A DNA stretch of 5,172 nt from Bacteroidota bacterium. GTDB lineage: Bacteria > Bacteroidota > Bacteroidia > Chitinophagales > UBA8649. Below are positions 1-5,172 of the stretch, one piece after another. A model generated the notes under the pieces. The model had not been told where the DNA came from. It saw only the letters and a list, made by a program, of their open reading frames with translations, and did no database searches. Position numbers and translations under genes: made by a program. Position 1 is the stretch's first letter. Every line of letters starts with the position of its first letter. Location of the stretch: contig DLYY01000081.1 of the NCBI GenBank assembly GCA_003447535.1, positions 1 to 5,172 on the forward strand, given 5' to 3'.

Positions 1-1
1 A

Positions 2-2188
2 GAGGCTTGGGAAAATGATGGCAATGTAGGCCGTGCTCCGCTACCTGGTGGAATGTCTTATGATGATTTGCCTGCCGAGGATTATGATTGGTTTGATGCC
101 TTATTACGCACAGGAATTAAGCAAGAACACAACTTATCAGTGGCCTTTGGAAAAGAAAAAGTTGATGTTTATGCGAGCTTTAACTATCTCAATACGGAAA
201 GTTATCAGGTGGGTAATAATTTTGAGCGACTTGCAGGACGTCTAAACCTTGGCTACACTCCAATCAAATGGTTTAACATAAACCTTCGTTCCTCTCTTTC
301 GCAAGGACTAAATAACAGAGTGTCTCAAGCATGGGATGGTGGTCTTGGGACTGCGGAATCTACGCTCTTACCATTTTATTCGGTAGACTCATTCCAATAT
401 GCTACTGGGCAGCGCAATCCACTATTTAAGACAAACTATCTCGATTGGAATACGCTTGAACTTCGTACAATCAATAACTTAACTCTCGCCCTTACTCCGG
501 TCCAAAATTTACAGATTAAGGTCTTTGGCGGATTGGACTATATGGATCTTCGTGATAGCCGTCTAGAGGATTCTCTATGGACGCAGACGGATATTTTTTC
601 CAAGCTTGATCAGAAAAATATCACCAATTATATGGTTAATGGAACGGTAGACTATCGCACCGACTTTTGGGAGAGTCACACACTATCTCTTTTAGGAGGG
701 TGGGAGTATCAGCAGTCAACCACCGTAGGAGAGTATACGGAGATAAAAAATGCATTAGGGCATATCTACAATACCATGGAGGTATATGATTCACCGAATG
801 CGGATACGACAGTTACGGAATACGATGATAACCAATGGCGTTTTGCTTCCAGCCTCTTTCGCCTAAACTATAATTTCAAAGACAAGCTTATTGTCAATAT
901 GAATCATCGTATTGATGCGTCTTCGAAGTTTGGTAAGGATCGAAAGACAGGACACTTCCCTGGATTGGGACTCGCCTACATTATGTCGGAAGATTCATGG
1001 TTAGCCAACTCCGATAAGATTAACTTTCTTAAGGTGCGAGCTAGTGTGGGACGTACGGGAAATGCTGACATTCCTTACGATGCTCAATTTGGGGGATACA
1101 GTCCAGGAAGTTCATCGAATCTTTATGCTGGTCAGCCGATTGTGTCTTATGCGAGCCTTCCTAACAGCCAGCTTGCATGGGAAACGACTTGGACAACCGA
1201 TGCCGGGATCGAAATTGGATTCCTTCGTGATCGAATTACCGCAGAGTTAGGGTACTACAATAAGATTACCCGTGATGCCATCATTTTTGTGCGTGTACCG
1301 ACTTCTACAGGGCAGGCGGGATACTTTGATAACATTGCACAGATTCGAAACCGCGGGGTAGAGTTTATGATTACTTCGCGTAACCTTGTCGGCGATCGCT
1401 TTAGCTGGCGAACCGATCTAAACCTTACGCATAACCGCAATAAGGTGATTGATGTAGGAACAGCCCAACCCGATGCATTGGCAGGAAGTGGAGATACTCG
1501 AGTCATCGAGGGAATGCCTATGGGAGTAAACTATCTTGTACGATTCTCTCACGTTGATCCCGATAATGGATTGCCAGTATTCCTCGATGCAGATGGCAAT
1601 GAGACCTATGAATGGTCGGAAGAAAATCGAGTGCCTTTAGGGAATGTTCAGCCTAAAGTAGTCGGAGGATTGACCAACACCTTTACCATTGGTCAGAACC
1701 TAGAAATTGAAATCTTGGGAACCTTTACCATCGGAGGAAATATTTATGATGATGCAGCCAAACGTCAACTAGGTGTATGGACCGAATGGAATATGCAGCG
1801 TGATATCTTAAATCGATGGACCGGCCCAGGTGACGGTGATGCTATCTATCCTCGCCTCACACGAAACTCTACAACCTATGGAGGGATGGGGTCTGAGTGG
1901 TTCTATAATACTGATCAGTGGTTGTATAATGCGAGTTATTTCCGCTTGAAGAAACTGGCCATTAAATACTCTTTACCCAATAAGCTCTTTGCCAATAAAT
2001 CATGGATTGCAGGCTGTGATGTTGGGTTTACCACCATCAACTTATTTACTATTGCGGCTTACCGTCGCGATCCGGAAATCGTGCGTGACCTTGATGGCCC
2101 ACAGGCTATGAACTTGAGTCCTAATGTGACCTACCTCACACCGCCTCAAGAGCGCACCTTTAACTTTTCTGTAAACGTAAACTTCTAA
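2..2188 (+). CDS. SusC/RagA-family TonB-dependent outer-membrane transporter, 5'-truncated
   Basis: This is the C-terminal part of a SusC-like TonB-dependent transporter. Such proteins form a 22-strand outer-membrane barrel that imports oligosaccharides or peptides with energy from TonB-ExbBD. The reading frame is open to the left edge (frame starting at base 2). The methionine at base 53 is internal, because the residues before it (WENDGNVGRAPLPGG) continue the family pattern. About 728 residues are present. Family members are usually near 1000, so the signal peptide, any carboxypeptidase-like N-terminal domain and the plug are missing. Family-typical segments seen are WFDALLRTGIKQEHNLSV followed by YASFNYLNTES, the late-barrel stretch EGMPMGVNYLVRFSHVDPDNG with FLDADGN, and NASYFRLKKLAIKYSLP near the end. 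The C-terminus NFSVNVNF is an alternating beta-strand with a terminal aromatic, the usual signal for outer-membrane barrel assembly. A SusD gene follows after three bases. The transported substrate cannot be read from the sequence. Confidence 0.95.
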   Translation, partial: EAWENDGNVGRAPLPGGMSYDDLPAEDYDWFDALLRTGIKQEHNLSVAFGKEKVDVYASFNYLNTESYQVGNNFERLAGRLNLGYTPIKWFNINLRSSLSQGLNNRVSQAWDGGLGTAESTLLPFYSVDSFQYATGQRNPLFKTNYLDWNTLELRTINNLTLALTPVQNLQIKVFGGLDYMDLRDSRLEDSLWTQTDIFSKLDQKNITNYMVNGTVDYRTDFWESHTLSLLGGWEYQQSTTVGEYTEIKNALGHIYNTMEVYDSPNADTTVTEYDDNQWRFASSLFRLNYNFKDKLIVNMNHRIDASSKFGKDRKTGHFPGLGLAYIMSEDSWLANSDKINFLKVRASVGRTGNADIPYDAQFGGYSPGSSSNLYAGQPIVSYASLPNSQLAWETTWTTDAGIEIGFLRDRITAELGYYNKITRDAIIFVRVPTSTGQAGYFDNIAQIRNRGVEFMITSRNLVGDRFSWRTDLNLTHNRNKVIDVGTAQPDALAGSGDTRVIEGMPMGVNYLVRFSHVDPDNGLPVFLDADGNETYEWSEENRVPLGNVQPKVVGGLTNTFTIGQNLEIEILGTFTIGGNIYDDAAKRQLGVWTEWNMQRDILNRWTGPGDGDAIYPRLTRNSTTYGGMGSEWFYNTDQWLYNASYFRLKKLAIKYSLPNKLFANKSWIAGCDVGFTTINLFTIAAYRRDPEIVRDLDGPQAMNLSPNVTYLTPPQERTFNFSVNVNF

Positions 2189-2191
2189 GCC

Positions 2192-3553
2192 ATGACAAAG
2201 TATTCTATTCTTTTTCTATTACTTGGTTTATTATGGGGGGCGTCGTGCGAGAAGTTAGTCGAAACCGAGTCTCCTTATCTTGATCAAGATGCCTACTTCC
2301 AAAACGAAGCAGAAGTACTTGCTTCCTTAAACGAGGGGTATCGTATCCTCGCCTTTGGTGAGGTTATGGGCGGTAATACCTGGTTGGCCAGTGAGTTAAT
2401 GGCCGATAATATTAATGGGACTAATCTATCGGGTGATTTTAAAGCCTACCATAGTCATAATACGGGAATTTTCATTGGCTTTACACGAGGTATCTGGCAG
2501 CAGAATTTTGCGGCTGTGGGTGAAATCAATCGCCTTCTTGCTGGAAAGGCTAATGCCAACCTTTCCCAGGCCTTAGATGATGAGATCACAGGATCGGCCC
2601 TTTTTGTCCGTGCCTTTGTGCATTTTGAAATGGTTCGCTTGTTCGCTCAGCCTTACGGCTACACATCGGATAATAGCCATTTGGGTATTCCGTATCGCGA
2701 TACTTGGAGCGTGGATCCTCAGCCTCGACTGACCGTCGATGAAGTCTACACTAAAATTATTGAAGATTTAATGACGGCTATTTCCCTGCTTCCGAGTCAG
2801 AGTTCAATAAGTGCTGCGCATGCCAATCGTTGGGCGGCAAAGGCTTTGTTAGCGCAGGTATATTTTCAGATGAATGATTACTCTAATGCGCATGGCTTAG
2901 CACAGGAGATTGTAGACATGGGACCGTATGCACTTGTTGATTCCATTGGTGATCGATTTGATGAAATTATGACCACCGAAGATATCCTTGTCCAACCTGA
3001 TGGTGGCGGGTTTAATAGCGGCGCGAATTGGCAAGGTCATTATCGAAATGATAATGGCACACCTACTATCCGAATGTCAGAGTCGGTGTATTCAGAAGCC
3101 ACATCGAACACGCTTGATCTTCGTGGTCAGCAGTGGTTTACGGAAAGTGGGAATAACATCTTTTTAAATAAGGCCAATGGCTCGAATGACTTGTTTCATC
3201 CGGTTTTACACCTCACCGAGGTTTTATTGATTAAGGCTGAATCCGCGGCAATTCTTGGCTTAACGGCTGAGGCTGAAAACGATGTTAACCAAATTGTATC
3301 ACGTGCTGGTATGACCCCTGTCTCAGGGCTGTCAGGTACTGACTTAATTAATCTTATTCGAACGCAACGTCGACTTGAAATGGTAGGGGAGGGTAATCGA
3401 TTGCACGATTTGAAACGTATTGCTGTGTCTGAAAACGCTAACCTCTCTATTAATGGGTCATCATGGGATTGTCCAGGTATGGTTGTGCAGTTCCCCGATG
3501 ATGAGCTTAACGGAAACCCTGGCATGTCTGCCAATGAAGAAGGCGGATGCTAA
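2192..3553 (+). CDS. SusD/RagB-family glycan-binding surface lipoprotein
   Basis: This is a 453-residue SusD-like protein, the surface lid that captures glycan and passes it to its SusC partner. The N-terminus is a lipoprotein signal: a hydrophobic run to residue 18 ending GAS before Cys19, the predicted lipidation site, followed by EKLVE, an acidic/Lys start compatible with surface export in Bacteroidota. The SusD-like N-terminal region covers about residues 25-245. It includes TPR-type helices with the typical FVRAFVHFEMVRLFAQPYG, then GIPYRD, LTVDEVYTKIIEDL and NRWAAKALLAQVYFQMNDY. The C-terminal SusD/RagB region (about 300-453) carries HLTEVLLIKAES and RRLEMVGEGNRLHDLKR, and ends in the usual FP...E...NP...N arrangement. 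The length is at the short end for the family, which is often 450-600. Cys427 and the terminal Cys453 may form a disulfide. The start lies three bases after the susC stop, which suggests co-translation. No Shine-Dalgarno sequence is visible. Ligand specificity is unknown. Confidence 0.95.
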   Translation: MTKYSILFLLLGLLWGASCEKLVETESPYLDQDAYFQNEAEVLASLNEGYRILAFGEVMGGNTWLASELMADNINGTNLSGDFKAYHSHNTGIFIGFTRGIWQQNFAAVGEINRLLAGKANANLSQALDDEITGSALFVRAFVHFEMVRLFAQPYGYTSDNSHLGIPYRDTWSVDPQPRLTVDEVYTKIIEDLMTAISLLPSQSSISAAHANRWAAKALLAQVYFQMNDYSNAHGLAQEIVDMGPYALVDSIGDRFDEIMTTEDILVQPDGGGFNSGANWQGHYRNDNGTPTIRMSESVYSEATSNTLDLRGQQWFTESGNNIFLNKANGSNDLFHPVLHLTEVLLIKAESAAILGLTAEAENDVNQIVSRAGMTPVSGLSGTDLINLIRTQRRLEMVGEGNRLHDLKRIAVSENANLSINGSSWDCPGMVVQFPDDELNGNPGMSANEEGGC

Positions 3554-3563
3554 ACCTATCCTT

Positions 3564-4064
3564 ATGAAGAAGATTTTTATACTCCCTATTGCCATCTTGT
3601 TGCTTGCAATAACCGCCTGCCAAGATGATTTAGTCTTGGACAATGAGCCATTGAAGAACGACGGTATTCAAGGAGATTGGGTGCTTTCCATTGTGGAGAT
3701 GCAAGATTATAAGGCCATTAACATCTCGGATCGAAACCTTGATGTTTCATACGTCTTTACCGAAGTAGCTCAACCCACTGCGATGTCTTTCAATTCAGCG
3801 GACTTCACCTTTACTTATAATGGAGGAGATAATCCATCCTTTTTGCCCGAATCAGGGACTTGGCGTTTTGTTAACACATCAACCAATGATTGGAGTGCAA
3901 ACTATCCCGATGAGTTACATCTTATTGCTGGAGGGGATACCACAGAATTAGCGCTTGCTGGGCCTGTGCGACCTCAAGATGAGTATCTCCAATTTACCAT
4001 TCGAAAAAATTGTCCAGAAGACAATCAAGGATATGGCTATTTATTCAAATTCGTACGTCAATAA
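3564..4064 (+). CDS. Small surface lipoprotein, DUF5004-like
   Basis: This is a 166-residue predicted lipoprotein. I chose the start at 3564 because it begins a clean lipoprotein signal: MKK, a hydrophobic stretch, then AITA before Cys19. An upstream in-frame ATG at 3420 would overlap the SusD gene by more than 130 bases and bury the signal. After the cysteine comes QDD, which resembles the acidic export signal that sends Bacteroidota lipoproteins to the cell surface. The mature part is short and probably all beta: GDWVLSIVEM (about 37-46), a SDRNLDVS turn (55-62), GTWRF (98-102), LAGPVRPQDEYLQF (131-144), Cys150, and a closing YLFKFVRQ strand. The order GxW, DRxL, GTWxF, LxxPxRxxDxYL and a terminal F-x-F strand recalls DUF5004 proteins found beside SusC/SusD pairs. 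That assignment is from memory of the family and was not searched. The gene begins 10 bases after the SusD stop and ends one base before the next gene. Its role is unknown; a glycan-binding or SusCD accessory lipoprotein (SusE/F position) is an inference from context. Confidence 0.85.
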   Translation: MKKIFILPIAILLLAITACQDDLVLDNEPLKNDGIQGDWVLSIVEMQDYKAINISDRNLDVSYVFTEVAQPTAMSFNSADFTFTYNGGDNPSFLPESGTWRFVNTSTNDWSANYPDELHLIAGGDTTELALAGPVRPQDEYLQFTIRKNCPEDNQGYGYLFKFVRQ

Positions 4065-4065
4065 T

Positions 4066-4968
4066 ATGCGCTATATGAAACGATTATTACCATCAATTTT
4101 TGTACTTCTCGGTGTATGTATTAGCCCAATCTATGGCCAAGTATCGACCCTGCCTTCTTCGGTTGAAGATCCAACGCAACCCGTTACGATCACGGTTAAT
4201 ATTGCCGATATGGATGGGTCAATCGATCACGTTGCTTCTCTTCAAGCGGCCGTGGCGAGCGGTGAAGATCTCTATGTGTGGACTTGGAAGCCTGCGGAAC
4301 ACCCCGACGGACACCCCAATGTCAATGGTCTTGGAACTCAACCATGGAAGGACTCCAATCCTAATCTGATTATGACCAACAATTTTGATGGTACATTCTC
4401 TTGGACCATTGTTCCTACAGACTTTTATGAGGTTTCAGCCTCGGATGTATTTAACGAAGACATTCATTTTTTAGTGAAGCCAAAAGATGGAGGAGGTTAC
4501 GGCGATCCGGATATAAAGTCAGAGGACTTGCTCGTTCCCATTGATCCACCGGCTCTTCCTGTAACCAAGGCGCGATCATTCCCATCGATTGCTACAGGAG
4601 ATTCTTTAGTACGCATAGGGTCAAATGACGTGTTTACGTTGATTTATGACAACAACTACGAAGAGAAACCCTCTATGCAAGGCGTCAATGATCTTTGCGT
4701 TTATGTTGTAGCAACATGGACTGATTATTTGGGTACTCAAAACACTACGGAATATGCTCCCATAACCCAAGTAGGCAATCAATCTGAATTGGCTATGCGT
4801 GACATGGGCAAAGGACTTTTTCAATTTTCTTTTTGGCCAATACGTTTCTTTAACTTACCTGAAGGAAGTGTCATTCGTCAACTTGAATTCAGGATATTAC
4901 GTCAAAATGTAATCAACTCCAATGATGTCTCGGATGGGACCTTTATATATAGACTTAGCTGTTTCTAA
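4066..4968 (+). CDS. Exported protein with two tandem beta-rich domains, function unknown
   Basis: This is a 300-residue protein that I cannot assign to a named family. Residues 1-24 form a signal peptide: MRYMKR, a hydrophobic core, then a likely signal-peptidase I site after IYG. Cys18 lies inside the core, preceded by Val, and does not make a convincing lipobox. The start at 4066 leaves one base after the previous stop. ATGs at 4033 and 4075 are also in frame; 4033 would overlap the upstream gene and add a polar stretch ahead of the signal peptide. The mature part falls into two related halves, about 40-165 and 188-300, joined by a Pro-rich linker (DPPALPVTKARSFP). Half one has DLYVWTW (68-74), NPNLIM (98-103), a DGTFSWTIVPTDFY strand and turn (108-121) and KPKDGGGYGDPD (138-149). 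Half two has DLCVYVVATW (209-218), SELAM (240-244) and KGLFQFSFWPIRFF (249-262). Aromatics at 70, 72, 74 and 94 could form a sugar-stacking surface. No catalytic motif and no T9SS C-terminal domain are evident. The position after susCD suggests glycan binding, which is inference. Confidence 0.88.
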   Translation: MRYMKRLLPSIFVLLGVCISPIYGQVSTLPSSVEDPTQPVTITVNIADMDGSIDHVASLQAAVASGEDLYVWTWKPAEHPDGHPNVNGLGTQPWKDSNPNLIMTNNFDGTFSWTIVPTDFYEVSASDVFNEDIHFLVKPKDGGGYGDPDIKSEDLLVPIDPPALPVTKARSFPSIATGDSLVRIGSNDVFTLIYDNNYEEKPSMQGVNDLCVYVVATWTDYLGTQNTTEYAPITQVGNQSELAMRDMGKGLFQFSFWPIRFFNLPEGSVIRQLEFRILRQNVINSNDVSDGTFIYRLSCF

Positions 4969-5006
4969 CCGATCAAATTTTCATTTAAAACACCAAATCA
5001 AACACT
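4969..5006. other. 38-bp intergenic gap, no promoter or terminator seen
   Basis: This is the only gap of note in the operon. It is A/T-rich, with no stem-loop followed by a T run and no Bacteroidota-type TTTG (-33) or TAnnTTTG (-7) pair. Just before the ATG at 5007 there is A-rich sequence with adenines at -3, -6 and -12 and no GGAGG-like element, which fits Shine-Dalgarno-independent initiation in Bacteroidota. The fifth gene is therefore most simply read as part of the same transcript. Confidence 0.4.
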
Positions 5007-5172
5007 ATGAAAACTTTTTTCTCAACCCTTATAGCAGGCATTATGCTTTGTGCTGTTCTTCAGGCGCAGACCTATAATGTGACCTTCCAAGTCGATATGA
5101 ATACTCAGACGTCGGTACCAGACACCATATCTGTGGCTGGAACCTTCCAAGAGTTTACTTCGGTGGGTGCAA
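5007..5172 (+). CDS. Secreted carbohydrate-active-type protein, N-terminal fragment (3'-truncated)
   Basis: Only the first 55 residues are inside the window; the frame is open to the right edge. Residues 1-20 form a clear signal peptide: MKTFFSTL, a hydrophobic core, then cleavage after the LQA triplet, giving a mature N-terminus QTYNV. There is no lipobox, so the product is probably periplasmic or secreted. The mature start reads VTFQVDMN (25-32), then ISVAGTFQEF (41-50). This VTFQVDM...V.VAG.FQ pattern is the first two strands of a starch-binding-like or E-set beta-sandwich that I associate with N-termini of secreted Bacteroidota carbohydrate-active enzymes and related T9SS-exported proteins. 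Whether a catalytic domain follows cannot be seen. The gene starts 38 bases after the tandem-domain gene on the same strand, probably in the same operon. The start at 5007 is the only one that gives a signal peptide here. Confidence 0.85.
   Translation, partial: MKTFFSTLIAGIMLCAVLQAQTYNVTFQVDMNTQTSVPDTISVAGTFQEFTSVGA

Noticed and set aside
1392..1399. GCGATCGC octamer resembling the cyanobacterial HIP1 repeat
   Set aside because: I noticed only this one copy, inside SusC coding sequence in a Bacteroidota-like context; a chance palindrome is sufficient.
1255..1506. Open frame of 83 codons on the minus strand
   Set aside because: It lies inside the well-supported SusC coding region, has an Arg/Ser/Thr-rich antisense-type composition and resembles no family.
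3196..3534. Open frame of 112 codons on the minus strand
   Set aside because: It is antisense to the conserved SusD C-terminal domain, has no recognisable domain or signal peptide, and is best explained as a shadow of the SusD codons.
3420..3563. Upstream in-frame extension of the DUF5004-like gene starting at the ATG at 3420
   Set aside because: It would overlap the conserved C-terminal coding region of SusD and place the lipoprotein signal internally; the ATG at 3564 starts a textbook signal peptide.
3955..4065. Longer N-terminus for the tandem-domain gene (ATG at 3955 or 4033)
   Set aside because: Both starts lie within the DUF5004-like coding region, and the added residues are polar and spoil the signal peptide; 4066 sits just after the upstream stop.
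4113..4122. Possible lipobox around Cys18 of the tandem-domain protein
   Set aside because: The residue before the cysteine is Val, not Gly/Ala/Ser, and the hydrophobic core continues past it to a better signal-peptidase I site after IYG.

Overview
The window looks like part of a polysaccharide-utilisation-type (Sus-like) operon from a member of the Bacteroidota, most likely an aquatic or flavobacteria-like lineage with moderate GC. The evidence is a SusC/RagA TonB-dependent transporter directly followed by a SusD/RagB surface lipoprotein, Bacteroidota-style lipoprotein signals, and gene starts without recognisable Shine-Dalgarno sequences. I cannot name the genus.

Layout, all on the + strand: (1) 2-2188, the C-terminal ~728 residues of a SusC-like outer-membrane transporter, cut by the left edge; (2) 2192-3553, a complete, compact SusD-like glycan-binding lipoprotein; (3) 3564-4064, a 166-residue lipoprotein resembling the DUF5004 group; (4) 4066-4968, a 300-residue exported protein that I cannot assign to a named family but which shows an internal duplication of a beta-rich domain; (5) 5007 to the right edge, the first 55 residues of an exported protein whose N-terminus matches the 'VTFQVDM...V.VAG.FQ' beta-sandwich found on secreted Bacteroidota carbohydrate-active proteins.

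Gaps between the genes are 3, 10, 1 and 38 bases, and no promoter or terminator is visible between them, so this reads as one transcript. The inferred logic is that the SusC barrel and SusD lid import oligosaccharides across the outer membrane using TonB energy. The two accessory proteins and the truncated fifth gene would be surface or secreted glycan-handling proteins. No catalytic glycoside hydrolase, lyase or regulator lies in the window, so the substrate cannot be deduced. There is no RNA gene, CRISPR array, mobile element or gene-free stretch over 300 bases. The most noteworthy item is the tandem-domain protein at 4066-4968. I see no clear sign of an entirely new system.
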